A stretch of 16,701 nucleotides of DNA from Clostridiaceae bacterium AF10-41 (GCA_027686065.1 JAQCTH010000078.1:1-16701); one strand, 5' to 3'. Numbered from the stretch's first letter, positions 1-9,249 are shown. Program-made: numbers and translations. The notes: a model not told the origin generated them from the sequence alone.

Positions 1-455
1 TTCTCTAATATAGACAGTGATTTCTCACTTTTATTAGTAAAAAAACTTAACATATCTCTTATAATATTGACATTTTTATCAATATTTCTTGATAGTAAAT
101 TTACTTTACTTATAAGTGTTTTACCTGTTAACTGTGGTAAACTTAATATTTGTTCTTTTACGCAAGTATTAATATCAATGTTTTCTTTAAATTGAATAAC
201 TTTACTTCCTAAAGACGTTATAATCTCACTTTCTTTAATTGCATTAATATAAGTGTTTGATAAAACTAATATTTGTTTTTTATTAAGCAGAAAATCAGAT
301 AAAAGATAGTTAAATATATCTAATAAGCATTCATAACTATGATCAGCAATTATTAATTGTTCATATTCGTATGAATATTCCAAAATCAATTCAGATATAT
401 AGTTAAAATTATATAGGTCTAAAATTTTTTTTTCTTTATCAAAATCATTTACCAT
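1..455 (-). CDS. Unrecognised protein, 5' part only, runs off the left edge
   Basis: An uninterrupted minus-strand reading frame of at least 151 codons starts at the ATG at 453-455 and continues past base 1, so the C-terminal part is not in the window. The visible part is rich in Ile, Leu, Asn and Lys, has no signal peptide or obvious membrane segment, and looks like a soluble, largely helical protein. A segment reading KKQILVLSNTY (about residues 59-69) looks like a buried beta strand followed by a turn, but I see no Walker or other catalytic motif and cannot assign a family. The start is odd. An in-frame TAA lies two codons upstream, so this ATG is the first possible one, yet no Shine-Dalgarno lies close to it. 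The only strong one (GGGGAGGA, 487-494) is about 30 bases away, with a small hairpin between. It diverges from the hydrolase gene at 623. Confidence 0.7.
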   Translation of the reverse strand, partial: MVNDFDKEKKILDLYNFNYISELILEYSYEYEQLIIADHSYECLLDIFNYLLSDFLLNKKQILVLSNTYINAIKESEIITSLGSKVIQFKENIDINTCVKEQILSLPQLTGKTLISKVNLLSRNIDKNVNIIRDMLSFFTNKSEKSLSILE

Positions 456-467
456 ATATTAAATTTC

Positions 468-494
468 GTTGCTAATCTAAAGCAACTCCTCCCC
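468..494 (-). promoter_or_regulatory. Distant Shine-Dalgarno followed by a hairpin
   Basis: On the minus strand a strong ribosome binding site, GGGGAGGA (487-494), is followed at once by GTTGCT-TTAGATT-AGCAAC, a 6-bp stem with a 7-base loop (468-486). The ATG at 455 comes 12 bases later. Folding of the hairpin would bring the ribosome site close to the start codon. Alternatively the site serves a 15-codon ORF whose ATG (496-494) overlaps it and whose stop overlaps the ATG of the main gene. The bases are plain to see; the role is inferred. Confidence 0.4.
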
Positions 495-562
495 ATTTAA
501 TTTAAAGTTAATAGTTTTAATACAATATATTCATAAAAACTAAAAATTATAATAAGTTTTAA

Positions 563-590
563 TTTATAATTTTACTTTATTGTCTATAAT
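563..590 (+). promoter_or_regulatory. Possible promoter of the hydrolase gene
   Basis: A perfect -10 box TATAAT lies at 585-590, 32 bases before the start codon. The -35 region (TTTATA, 563-568, 16-base spacer) is a poor match, so only the -10 is convincing. The rest of 456-622 is AT-rich and shows no gene. Confidence 0.35.
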
Positions 591-622
591 AACTAATAGC
601 TTGAAATTAAGGGGTTGATCTT

Positions 623-1603
623 TTGAAGAAAATTTATAAATACATAGTAATATTTATCTCAACATTTTTTGTAACTATTATAATTATTGCATTTCACTTC
701 AAAGGTGCACTTATATTGACATATGATATTATAAAAGATTTAAAAAATTCAGATAAGAGTGTTGCTACACTAGGTGAATTAACAGACTACTATGCATCCA
801 CTTCTATGGATGTAATGAATTTAAAATATAAGGAAAGTACCTCTAGTGAAGTATTTTTAGACATATATAAATCTACTAATTCAAATGAATCCTCTCCTGT
901 TGTTATATATGTCCATGGAGGAAGTTGGATATATGGAGATAACGGAATACCTGTAGGCTTAGATCCTATAGTAGATGCATTCAATAAAAGGGGATTTACT
1001 ATAATAAGTTTATCTTATCAACTATTAAAAGAAGATACCCCTATATCCAATCCAATAAGTGATGTGAAAGATGCAATAAGGTGGGTTTATAAAAATAAAG
1101 AAGAATATAATTTCAATACTGATGAAATTGGATTACTTGGAATATCTTCAGGAGCTCATTTATCTTTACTTGCAGCTTATTCAGAAGAGGATGATTTTAT
1201 AGGAGATGAAAGTCTAGCAAAGTATCCTTCGCATGTTAAATATGTTATTGATGTTTTCGGGCCAACTGAGTTATCTACTCTAGATTTTTCATTAGTAGAA
1301 GATACTTATAAAGAAGGTATTGAAAAATTAAAAGAAACTCCTTTTTTTAAGGAAGCTTATAGTCCTATTAATTATGTAAATGAAGAATCTCCAAGTACTT
1401 TAATAATACATAGCAAAAATGATGAATTAGTTCCTTATAAAAATTCATTAGATTTGTACTCTAAACTTCAACAATTAAAAGTAAATTCTAAATTACTTAC
1501 TTTGAATTCTGGAGGGCATAACTTTTATGGTTTTGCCAATAAGGAAATTGCGGCATTAATATTTGAAACATTAAAATTTCTTTCTTCTAATACTTCATTA
1601 TAA
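623..1603 (+). CDS. Membrane-anchored alpha/beta hydrolase (esterase/lipase-like)
   Basis: This is a 326-residue serine hydrolase of the alpha/beta fold, related to the acetyl-esterase/HSL-like group. Residues 5-26 form one hydrophobic segment after a KK start, with no lipobox, so the enzyme is probably tethered to the outer face of the membrane by an uncleaved signal anchor. The oxyanion-hole motif HGG is at 98-100. The nucleophile elbow GISSG is at 173-177, making Ser175 the nucleophile. Asp267 (in KNDELVP) and His299 (in GGHNF) complete the triad. The start is TTG: AAGGGG (609-614) sits 8 bases before it and no in-frame ATG precedes residue 62. Substrate is unknown; short-chain esters or acetylated sugars would be typical. 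It is the only plus-strand gene here, flanked by minus-strand genes and closed by a hairpin, so it is probably monocistronic. Confidence 0.88.
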   Translation: MKKIYKYIVIFISTFFVTIIIIAFHFKGALILTYDIIKDLKNSDKSVATLGELTDYYASTSMDVMNLKYKESTSSEVFLDIYKSTNSNESSPVVIYVHGGSWIYGDNGIPVGLDPIVDAFNKRGFTIISLSYQLLKEDTPISNPISDVKDAIRWVYKNKEEYNFNTDEIGLLGISSGAHLSLLAAYSEEDDFIGDESLAKYPSHVKYVIDVFGPTELSTLDFSLVEDTYKEGIEKLKETPFFKEAYSPINYVNEESPSTLIIHSKNDELVPYKNSLDLYSKLQQLKVNSKLLTLNSGGHNFYGFANKEIAALIFETLKFLSSNTSL

Positions 1604-1631
1604 ATAAATTAAACAGAAAAAATATAGATAA

Positions 1632-1690
1632 CCAGTTAATAAATATTCTGATTTAAATATCAAATATCAAATATCTATTAACTGGATTTT
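1632..1690. terminator. Hairpin between the convergent hydrolase and pyrE genes
   Basis: A 10-bp perfect inverted repeat, CCAGTTAATA (1632-1641) and TATTAACTGG (1676-1685), encloses a 34-base AT-rich loop. Reading plus it is followed by ATTTTAACTTTATTTT; reading minus the complement of 1621-1631 is also T-rich. It lies between two gene ends that face each other, so it probably stops transcription from both sides. The long loop makes it a weaker terminator than usual. Confidence 0.5.
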
Positions 1691-1777
1691 AACTTTATTT
1701 TATATTAAATTATATTCTAAAAAATTATTTGTTATCTTAATAAAATACTCATTAAAACTATAAAATATATTTCTTAT

Positions 1778-2461
1778 TTATAAATTATAAGTAACTCCAT
1801 ATTTAGCATAATATTCATCTATAGTCTTCTTCATATTATCATCTATATATACTTTGCCATTTATTTCTCTATTATATAAGTAACTTACAATTTCCTTCAT
1901 TGTAACTATAGAATATGTACTTATACCAAAAATCTCTTTTATTTCCTCTTGAGCAGATTTTTCAGATTTACCTTTTTCCATTCTATCTACTGATATAATA
2001 AGTCCTCTTATGTCTACATTTCCTTGTGATTTTAAGATTGGTACTGTTTCATGTATAGATGTACCAGCGGTCATAACATCCTCCACAATTACAATTTTTG
2101 TATAATCTTTAATAGATCCACCTAAAAGTATCCCACCTTCACCATGATCTTTAATTTCTTTTCTGTTTGAGCAATAATTCACATTAATATTATATAATTC
2201 ATTTAAAGAAATTGCTGTGGTTACTGTTAATGGAATACCTTTATATGCAGGTCCAAATAGTACATCTAAATCTTCTTTAAAATGCTCATATATAGCTTTA
2301 GCATAAAATTCACCTAATTTTTTTAATTGTATTCCTGTAGTATAATTGCCTGTATTTATAAAAAATGGAGTTTTCCTACCACTTTTTGTTAAAAAATCTC
2401 CAAATTTCAATACATTACTTTCAATCATAAAGTCAATAAATTCTTCCTTATATCTTTCCAT
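1778..2461 (-). CDS. pyrE: Orotate phosphoribosyltransferase
   Basis: PyrE transfers the phosphoribosyl group of PRPP to orotate to give orotidine 5'-phosphate, the fifth step of UMP synthesis, in the cytoplasm. The 227-residue protein has the family landmarks. These are the N-terminal orotate-side segment around KSGRKTPFFINTGNY (26-40), the catalytic flexible loop RKEIKDHGEGG (100-110), and the PRPP-binding loop VIVEDVMTAGTS (124-135) with the ED acid pair. Length is normal for the slightly longer clostridial forms. AAAGGA nine bases before the ATG supports the start. It stands alone, without other pyr genes on either side. The preceding gene ends in its own terminator, so it is probably its own transcription unit. 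I see no pyrimidine attenuator hairpin in the 110 bases upstream. Confidence 0.96.
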   Translation of the reverse strand: MERYKEEFIDFMIESNVLKFGDFLTKSGRKTPFFINTGNYTTGIQLKKLGEFYAKAIYEHFKEDLDVLFGPAYKGIPLTVTTAISLNELYNINVNYCSNRKEIKDHGEGGILLGGSIKDYTKIVIVEDVMTAGTSIHETVPILKSQGNVDIRGLIISVDRMEKGKSEKSAQEEIKEIFGISTYSIVTMKEIVSYLYNREINGKVYIDDNMKKTIDEYYAKYGVTYNL

Positions 2462-2574
2462 ATTACTAAATCCTTTCTAATAAACAAATATTAAATATAA
2501 AAAACATAAAAATATACGTGTAAGTTATTTATAATTTTATCATTATTTTATATAAAATACTAATGTTTTAGAAA

Positions 2575-2612
2575 AAAAAGCATTAAATAAAAATTTAATG
2601 CTTTTTCTTTTT
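2575..2612. terminator. Terminator after the small secreted-protein gene
   Basis: A 14-bp inverted repeat (2575-2588 with 2593-2606) built around GCATTAAAT / ATTTAATGC has a 4-base loop. It ends in a run of eight T on the minus strand and in TTTTTCTTTTTTT on the plus strand. It lies 20 bases beyond the stop codon at 2632 and separates that gene from pyrE. Confidence 0.8.
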
Positions 2613-2631
2613 TTATTGTGAATATCAAATT

Positions 2632-3060
2632 TTATCCTCTAGCTTCTTTATTTAATTCATATAACCTTTGTCTTTCTGGTAATGTAAGTTCAGTAGTACC
2701 TTCTCTTTTTTCAATAAGCTTTTGTAATTCTTGAAATTTCGCATCACCTAATTTAAGTTTTATTATTTCTGCTTTCATATTTTTTAGTTCATTTCTTTCA
2801 GAAATATTTAATGTATCACCATTATTAACTTTTGCTCTTAGAAAATTTAGCTTTTCTTTTTGTGATGCATCTAGATAGCCTTCATTTTTCGGAGTCCAAA
2901 AGTCATCAAATTTGTCTTTATTTAAGTCAATGCTTATATTACTTGATACTCTAAAAGCATTGGCTTTATTTTTTACATCATCAGCTTGTACGATATTAAA
3001 ATGTGAAAAATTTATTATAGTTGCTGCTAAAATAAAAAATGCAGATAATTTTTTAATCAT
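2632..3060 (-). CDS. Small secreted protein with four ~20-residue helical repeats, function unknown
   Basis: This 142-residue protein is of unknown function. Residues 1-26 look like a signal peptide: a KK start, a hydrophobic core (6-20), and a likely cleavage site after VQA at 26. The mature part begins with a short unique segment containing a Trp (27-59). Four repeats of about 20-21 residues then run to the C terminus: 61-80, 81-101, 102-121 and 122-142. Each follows a pattern like L-x-x-(S/P)-(E/Q)-(R/K)-x-x-L-x-x-(L/M)-(K/N), which should form amphipathic helices; the third is the least conserved. There are no cysteines, no transmembrane anchor after the signal and no cell-wall sorting motif. 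AAAGGAGGT upstream gives a strong ribosome site. It follows gltD on the same strand after 131 bases, with an inverted repeat in between, and has its own terminator, so it is probably transcribed separately. Confidence 0.75.
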   Translation of the reverse strand: MIKKLSAFFILAATIINFSHFNIVQADDVKNKANAFRVSSNISIDLNKDKFDDFWTPKNEGYLDASQKEKLNFLRAKVNNGDTLNISERNELKNMKAEIIKLKLGDAKFQELQKLIEKREGTTELTLPERQRLYELNKEARG

Positions 3061-3082
3061 CTTTTGTACCTCCTTTTTAGAT

Positions 3083-3105
3083 ATTCACATTATTAGTATG
3101 TGAAT
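3083..3105. promoter_or_regulatory. Perfect inverted repeat, possible operator
   Basis: ATTCACAT (3083-3090) and ATGTGAAT (3098-3105) form an 8-bp perfect inverted repeat with a 7-base centre. It lies just before the ribosome site of the small secreted-protein gene. It is not followed by a T run on the minus strand, and its short arms fit a dimeric repressor site better than a terminator. The regulator is unknown. The surrounding 3061-3191 is otherwise plain AT-rich sequence; a weak TATAAT on the minus strand is at 3157-3162. Confidence 0.4.
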
Positions 3106-3191
3106 AATTTAAAATTTTAAATAAAGAAATTTTTACTATAATGAACTAAATTTTTAATTATAAATATTATTAATGCTATAAATAAATAAAA

Positions 3192-4670
3192 TTAGTCTTT
3201 TAGTTGTAAATACTTATCTATAGATAATGCAGCTTCTAATCCTTCTCTTATTGCCCATACAACTAAAGATTGACCTCTTCTAGCATCTCCACATACAAAT
3301 ATTTTTTCTTTATTCGTTATAAATTTACCATATTTAGCTTTAATATTACCTCTATCATCTAAATCAATATTAAAACTATTACTTATATACTCTTCAGTTC
3401 CTAAAAATCCCATTGCAATCAATACCACATCTACTTTTATTTTCTCTTCACTATTAGGTATTTCTTTGAAAGAGAACCTACCATTTTTTTCTTTGATCCA
3501 TTCAACTTTTATTGTAATAGCATATTTTACATTATCAAATTCATCACCAATAAATTCTTTTACACTAGTACAATACCTTCTAGGTTCATTCCCTAGAATT
3601 TCCATTGCTTCTTCTTGTCCATAATCTACCTTTAATGTTCTACTCCATTCTGGCCATGGATTATTAGAAAGTCTTTCTTTCGGAAGAGGATTCGTAATTT
3701 CTAGTTGAATTACTGATTTACATCCTTGCCTTATAGAAGTTGCTACGCAATCAGTACCAGTATCGCCACCACCAATTATTAATACATTTTTATCCTTACA
3801 CGAAATAAAATTATTATTTTTATTACTTTTCTCTAATAATTGTCTCGTATTTTCTTTTAAATAATTTACAGCAAATTCTATTCCTTTTAAACTTCTTCCT
3901 GGAACATTTAAGTCTCTAGGCTTTGTAGCACCAGTTGCTAAAATAACAGCTTCATAATCTTCTAGTACTTTTTCTCTTAATTTATCATCTTTACATATAT
4001 CAGCTTTAGTGAAAAATTGAATTCCTTCTTCTTCCATTAAATTAATTCTCCTAATTAATATATCTTTATCCAGCTTCATATTAGGAATTCCATACATTAA
4101 AAGTCCACCAACTCTATCTTCTCTTTCATAGACATCTACATAATATCCAAGTTTATTTAAAAGATAACTACTTGCAAGTCCAGCTGGCCCGGAACCTATT
4201 ACAGCAACTTTTTTGTTGTTTCTATATTTAGGTGGGTTTGCTGTTATTTTCTTATCGCTAAAAGCTTTATCTATTATATATCTCTCATTTTCCTTTATAC
4301 TTACAGCAGGAGAATTAATGGATACTGTACAAGCTGATTCACAAGGAGCTGGGCAAACTCTCCCTGTGAATTCAGGAAATGGGTTTGTTTTTAAGAGTCT
4401 TCTTAATGCTAAATCCCAATTTTGTCTATATATTAAATCATTAAACTCTGGTATTAAGTTATTTAAAGGGCATCCTGATGCCATACCATTTATAATGATG
4501 CCTGACTGACAAAATGGTACACCACAATCCATACACCTTGCGCCTTGCTTTACTTGTTCCTCCTCTGAAAGTAATTTATGAAATTCTTTATAATGAGTTA
4601 TTCTTTCTTTAGCTGAATCATTTACACCTACTTTTCTTTCAAATTCTAAAAATCCAGTTGGTTTTCCCAT
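3192..4670 (-). CDS. gltD: Glutamate synthase (NADPH) small subunit
   Basis: GltD is the electron-input subunit of glutamate synthase. It takes electrons from NAD(P)H through FAD and passes them over iron-sulfur clusters to GltB. The 492-residue protein has the family cysteines for two [4Fe-4S] clusters at 46, 49, 54, 67 and 106, 110, 114. The first nucleotide-binding fold has GSGPAG at 159-164 (FAD) and the second has GGGDTG at 300-305 (pyridine nucleotide). The FAD-contacting CGDARRG motif is near the C terminus. Its ATG shares one base with the gltB stop (TAATG), and its ribosome site GGAGTG lies inside the end of gltB, so the subunits are translationally coupled. Related small subunits can act with other partners, but the fused context with gltB settles the role. 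Clostridial papers often call this gene gltB and the large subunit gltA. Confidence 0.96.
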   Translation of the reverse strand: MGKPTGFLEFERKVGVNDSAKERITHYKEFHKLLSEEEQVKQGARCMDCGVPFCQSGIIINGMASGCPLNNLIPEFNDLIYRQNWDLALRRLLKTNPFPEFTGRVCPAPCESACTVSINSPAVSIKENERYIIDKAFSDKKITANPPKYRNNKKVAVIGSGPAGLASSYLLNKLGYYVDVYEREDRVGGLLMYGIPNMKLDKDILIRRINLMEEEGIQFFTKADICKDDKLREKVLEDYEAVILATGATKPRDLNVPGRSLKGIEFAVNYLKENTRQLLEKSNKNNNFISCKDKNVLIIGGGDTGTDCVATSIRQGCKSVIQLEITNPLPKERLSNNPWPEWSRTLKVDYGQEEAMEILGNEPRRYCTSVKEFIGDEFDNVKYAITIKVEWIKEKNGRFSFKEIPNSEEKIKVDVVLIAMGFLGTEEYISNSFNIDLDDRGNIKAKYGKFITNKEKIFVCGDARRGQSLVVWAIREGLEAALSIDKYLQLKD

Positions 4671-7600
4671 TATATAGCACTCCTTTCATAAAATGCTGCA
4701 AGTAAAGCATCTTCATTATTTAAACCTTCAGCCTTTTTTTCATCTATCAAAGTAATAATTTTTTTATAATCATTTGGAACTACTTTAATAAAATATTGGC
4801 TTTCTTTAGTCCAATTATCTATTAAGGTTCTTCCAAGCTCAGATTCTGTAGCTTTAACATGTTCTTCTATTAAAGATTTAAGTTTTTTTAAATCTTTAGT
4901 ATTTAATTCTTCTATTTCTACCATTTCTTTATTTAAATTAGTATTGAACTCTTCTTTTTTATTATATATATATGCAATTCCTCCACTCATTCCAGCTGCA
5001 AAGTTTATTCCACATTCTCCAAGCAGAACTACAACTCCACCTGTCATGTATTCACAACCATGATCTCCAACACCTTCAACAACTGCTATTGCTCCAGAAT
5101 TTCTAACACAGAACCTTTCTCCGGCAACACCATTTATAAAAGCTTTTCCAGAAGTAGCTCCATATAATGCTACATTACCAATTATTATATTTTCTTCAGG
5201 TTTTATATCGCAATCTTTAGGATTTTTAACAATTATTTTACCTCCAGATAATCCTTTACCTAAATAGTCATTACAATCTCCAGTAACCTTTATTGTAATC
5301 CCCTTAGGTAAGAATGCACCTATGCTTTGTCCGCCAGCTCCAGTACAATTTAATATTATAGAATCATCCTTTAAAGTATTATAACCGTATCTTCTAGTTA
5401 TTTCAGAACCAAGTAATGTTCCTAGTGTTCTATCAGTGTTCATTATATCTATGTCTATGCTAAAAGGATTTTTCCCATCAAAATACTTATCCACCATAGG
5501 AATTAATAAACTTTTATCTAAAGTTTTAATGTTTGGATAAATATGATTTTTATCCAATTTATTTTTCAAAGTTAAAAATCTTTTATCTTGTACAAAAATC
5601 GATGACAAATTTACTTTGTTTCTTTTAAAACCTTTAATATTTTCTTTTTGTTTTAGTCTATCAAAACGCCCTATCATTTCTTCAACTGTTCTAAAACCTA
5701 ATTTAGCCATATATTCTCTTAGTTCTTCTGCTATAAAGTACATAAAGTTAATTACATATTCAGGCTTACCATTAAATCTTTTTCTTAGTTCTTTATTTTG
5801 AGTTGCTATTCCAACAGGACAACTATCCAAATTACAAACCCTCATCATAACACAACCTAAGGATATAAGGGGCGCCGTTGCAAACCCAAATTCTTCAGCT
5901 CCAAGTAATGCAGCTATAGCCACATCTCTACCAGTCATAAGCTTACCGTCAGTTTCTAATCTAACTCTATCCCTTAATCCATTCAAAATCAATGTCTGAT
6001 GTGTTTCTGCTAAACCTAATTCCCATGGCAATCCGGCATTTTGAATTGACGTCTTAGGAGAAGCTCCTGTTCCACCATCATGACCTGAAATTAAAATTAT
6101 AGTAGCTCCTGCTTTTGCAACACCTGTAGCTACTGTTCCTACTCCTGCCTCTGAAACAAGTTTCACAGAAATATCTGCTTTATGATTAGCCTGTTTTAAA
6201 TCATATATAAGTTGAGCTAAATCTTCTATTGAATATATATCATGATGAGGTGGTGGAGATATAAGTCCAACACCTGTCGTTGCACCTCTTGTTTTAGCTA
6301 TCCAAGGATATACTTTATTTCCTGGTAGCTGTCCTCCTTCGCCTGGCTTTGCTCCTTGAGCCATTTTTATCTGCAATTCATCTGCGTTAACTAAATATTC
6401 TGAGGTAACTCCAAATCTACCAGATGCAATTTGTTTTATTGATGATTTTCTTAAGTCTCCATTTTTATCAATAACAAATCTATCACTATCTTCTCCACCT
6501 TCACCGGTATTAGATCTACCACCTATTCTATTCATAGCTATAGCTAAAGCTTCATGAGCTTCCTTAGAAATTGAGCCGTATGACATAGCACCTGTCTTAA
6601 ATCTTTTAACAATAGATTCTACTGTCTCAACTTCATTTAAAGGTATCGGATTATCTAAAAATTTAAAATCCATTAAGCTTCTTAATGTTATAAAAGTTTC
6701 ATCACTATTTAGTAAATTTGAATATTCTTTAAAACAACTATAACTCCCTGTTCTTGTAGCTTGCTGTAGTTTGTGAATAGTTAACGGATTATATAGATGC
6801 TCTTCTTTTCCTGATCTTAATTTGTCTCTTCCTTTTGAATCTAATATAAATTCAAAATTTGCATTGCTCTTTTTGAAGGCATTATTATGTCTAATTAATA
6901 CTTCTTCTTGTATTTCTTTTAAAGAAATACCCTCTATTCTACTTACCGTATTAGTAAAATATTTTTTTATAACATCATTATCTATTCCAACAGCTTCAAA
7001 TATTTGAGCTCCTCTATATGATTGAATTGTTGATATACCCATCTTAGAAATTATTTTTACGAGTCCTTTTAATATAGCCTTATTATATTTCTCTACTGAT
7101 ATTTCATAATCATTTCTTAATAAATTATCCTCTTTTAATTCTCTTATACATTCATAAGCTAAATATGGATTTATAGCAGATGCTCCAAAAGATATAAGAG
7201 TTGCAAAATGATGAATTTCTCTAGGCTCAGCACTTTCAATTATTATATCTATTTTACTTCTAAGACCTTTTCTTATTAGATAATTATGAACTGAAGAAAG
7301 AGCCAATAAAGACGGAATAGGTATTAGTTTGCTATTTACTCCCCGATCTGTTAGAATCAAAACATTGTAATCTTCAAGACATGCCTTTTCAACTTCTACT
7401 GATAAGTTATAAAGTGCCTTTTCTAAATCATATTCACCATTATGTTTACCATATAAGATACTTATGGTTTTAGTTTTAAAATTTTTATTATCTATATTCT
7501 TTATTTTTAGCAGATCTTCATTTGATAAAATTGGAGAAAATAATTTTATTTGTTTGCAATTTTTTTCTGAATCCTCTAAAATATTCCCCTGTGAACCTAT

Positions 7601-9211
7601 ATAGACTGTTGTAGATGTAATGATTTCTTCTCTTATTGCATCTATTGGTGGGTTTGTTACTTGAGCAAATAATTGTTTGAAATAATTAAAAAGTAATTGT
7701 GATGAATTTGATAAAATAGCAAGAGGTGTATCAATACCCATTGAACTTAATGGTTCTTGTCCATCCTCACTCATTGGAAGAATTGTGTTTTTTAAATCAT
7801 CATAACTATAATCAAAAGCTTTCATTAAAATATTTCTTGTGGTCTTAGAGATAACCATAGTATCATCTAAAGATGTCTTAACCTTATCTAGTGTTAAAAT
7901 ATTATTTTCTATCCATTTTGAATAAGGTAATCTTGAATAGTATCTTTCTTTTAATTCTGAATCATTTATAATTTTTTTATTTTTAGTATCAACTAAAAGT
8001 ATCTTACCAGGAGTTAATCTTCCTTTAGATATTATTTCTTCATTTTTTATATCAAGAGCACCAACCTCTGAAGATAAAATTAAATTATTTTCTTTAGTTA
8101 TATAATATCTTGCAGGTCTTAACCCATTTCTATCTAGTGTTGCTCCCATTACATCTCCATCTGTAAATACTATAGCAGCAGGTCCATCCCATGGTTCCAT
8201 TAAAGTTGCATTATATTCAAAAAATGCTCTTTTATCTTTTGACATATAGTTGTTTTTATCCCATGGCTCAGGAATAAGCATCATTATAACTTCTTCAATA
8301 CTTCTTCCATTCATCATTAAAAATTCTAAAGTATTATCTAATATTGCAGAGTCTGATCCTTCAGTATTAATTATAGGTAATACTTTCTTTAAGTTCTCAC
8401 CAAATACTTTTGAGTTTAGATTCCCTTCTCTTGCAAATAAGCTATTTATATTACCCCTAAGAGTATTTATTTCACCGTTATGAATTATATATCTATTAGG
8501 GTGCGCCCTTTTCCAACTAGGAACAGTATTAGTGCTATACCTTGAATGAACCATTACTATTGAAGACTCCACCTTTGCATTTGATAAATCTTTGTAAAAA
8601 TTTTTAAGTTGCCCAGATAAAAGTAGTCCTTTATAAACAATTGTCTTACATGAAAGTGAAGAAATATAAGCATTTTCAGTAACTAACTCTTTTTCAAATC
8701 TTCTTCTTAATATATATAATCTTCTTTCAAACTCTTTAGTATCTTTAATATCAGAAGATCTTTCAATTATAACCTGCTTAAAACAAGGCATTGATGAAAT
8801 AGCGAGATTCCCTAGCTCCTCCGGATTTATTGGAACTTCTCTCCATGCTAATATTTTAAGTTCTTCCTCTATACATAGTTTTTCAAAAATACTTATACAA
8901 TTTTCTTTATCAAACTCATCTACTGGTAAAAATAACATTCCAACTGCATATTCTTCTTCTTTTGGTAATATAACACCTAATCTCTGGAGTTCCTCTTTAA
9001 AAAATCTATGTGGAATTTGAAATAATATCCCTGATCCATCACCAGTTTTTCCATCGGCTCCTGTTCCACCCCTATGTTCTAAGTTAATTAAAATATTTAG
9101 AGCATCCTCTACAGCTTTATGAGTTTTTTTCCCATCAATATTTACTACTGCTCCTATTCCACATGCATCATGTTCAAATGAACTTCTATATAGTCCTATG
9201 TCTTTATGCAT
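4670..9211 (-). CDS. gltB: Glutamate synthase large subunit
   Basis: GltB makes two glutamates from glutamine and 2-oxoglutarate; with GlnA it forms the GS-GOGAT route of ammonium assimilation. The 1513 residues match the usual length of about 1500. An N-terminal class II glutaminase domain starts at Cys17 (in DACGIGAVV), so a 16-residue propeptide must be removed to free the catalytic cysteine. The central and FMN-binding synthase domains follow, with the [3Fe-4S] cysteines at 1120, 1126 and 1131 in the C-x5-C-x4-C pattern. The C-terminal part is the glycine-rich beta-helix (from about 1240), including GAGGQSIGAF and KGLSGGKI. A strong AAAGGAGG precedes the ATG. It lies 85 bases after the ANTAR gene across a long palindrome, and overlaps gltD by one base. 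No frameshift or missing motif was seen. Confidence 0.97.
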   Translation of the reverse strand: MHKDIGLYRSSFEHDACGIGAVVNIDGKKTHKAVEDALNILINLEHRGGTGADGKTGDGSGILFQIPHRFFKEELQRLGVILPKEEEYAVGMLFLPVDEFDKENCISIFEKLCIEEELKILAWREVPINPEELGNLAISSMPCFKQVIIERSSDIKDTKEFERRLYILRRRFEKELVTENAYISSLSCKTIVYKGLLLSGQLKNFYKDLSNAKVESSIVMVHSRYSTNTVPSWKRAHPNRYIIHNGEINTLRGNINSLFAREGNLNSKVFGENLKKVLPIINTEGSDSAILDNTLEFLMMNGRSIEEVIMMLIPEPWDKNNYMSKDKRAFFEYNATLMEPWDGPAAIVFTDGDVMGATLDRNGLRPARYYITKENNLILSSEVGALDIKNEEIISKGRLTPGKILLVDTKNKKIINDSELKERYYSRLPYSKWIENNILTLDKVKTSLDDTMVISKTTRNILMKAFDYSYDDLKNTILPMSEDGQEPLSSMGIDTPLAILSNSSQLLFNYFKQLFAQVTNPPIDAIREEIITSTTVYIGSQGNILEDSEKNCKQIKLFSPILSNEDLLKIKNIDNKNFKTKTISILYGKHNGEYDLEKALYNLSVEVEKACLEDYNVLILTDRGVNSKLIPIPSLLALSSVHNYLIRKGLRSKIDIIIESAEPREIHHFATLISFGASAINPYLAYECIRELKEDNLLRNDYEISVEKYNKAILKGLVKIISKMGISTIQSYRGAQIFEAVGIDNDVIKKYFTNTVSRIEGISLKEIQEEVLIRHNNAFKKSNANFEFILDSKGRDKLRSGKEEHLYNPLTIHKLQQATRTGSYSCFKEYSNLLNSDETFITLRSLMDFKFLDNPIPLNEVETVESIVKRFKTGAMSYGSISKEAHEALAIAMNRIGGRSNTGEGGEDSDRFVIDKNGDLRKSSIKQIASGRFGVTSEYLVNADELQIKMAQGAKPGEGGQLPGNKVYPWIAKTRGATTGVGLISPPPHHDIYSIEDLAQLIYDLKQANHKADISVKLVSEAGVGTVATGVAKAGATIILISGHDGGTGASPKTSIQNAGLPWELGLAETHQTLILNGLRDRVRLETDGKLMTGRDVAIAALLGAEEFGFATAPLISLGCVMMRVCNLDSCPVGIATQNKELRKRFNGKPEYVINFMYFIAEELREYMAKLGFRTVEEMIGRFDRLKQKENIKGFKRNKVNLSSIFVQDKRFLTLKNKLDKNHIYPNIKTLDKSLLIPMVDKYFDGKNPFSIDIDIMNTDRTLGTLLGSEITRRYGYNTLKDDSIILNCTGAGGQSIGAFLPKGITIKVTGDCNDYLGKGLSGGKIIVKNPKDCDIKPEENIIIGNVALYGATSGKAFINGVAGERFCVRNSGAIAVVEGVGDHGCEYMTGGVVVLLGECGINFAAGMSGGIAYIYNKKEEFNTNLNKEMVEIEELNTKDLKKLKSLIEEHVKATESELGRTLIDNWTKESQYFIKVVPNDYKKIITLIDEKKAEGLNNEDALLAAFYERSAI

Positions 9212-9249
9212 TTTTATCCTCCTTTCAATATTTACTTATAGGCAAATAG

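Noticed and set aside
790..984. Antisense open frame inside the hydrolase gene, and similar short frames opposite gltB, gltD, glnA and miaB
   Set aside because: They lie wholly within well-supported genes, lack convincing ribosome sites and show no family features.
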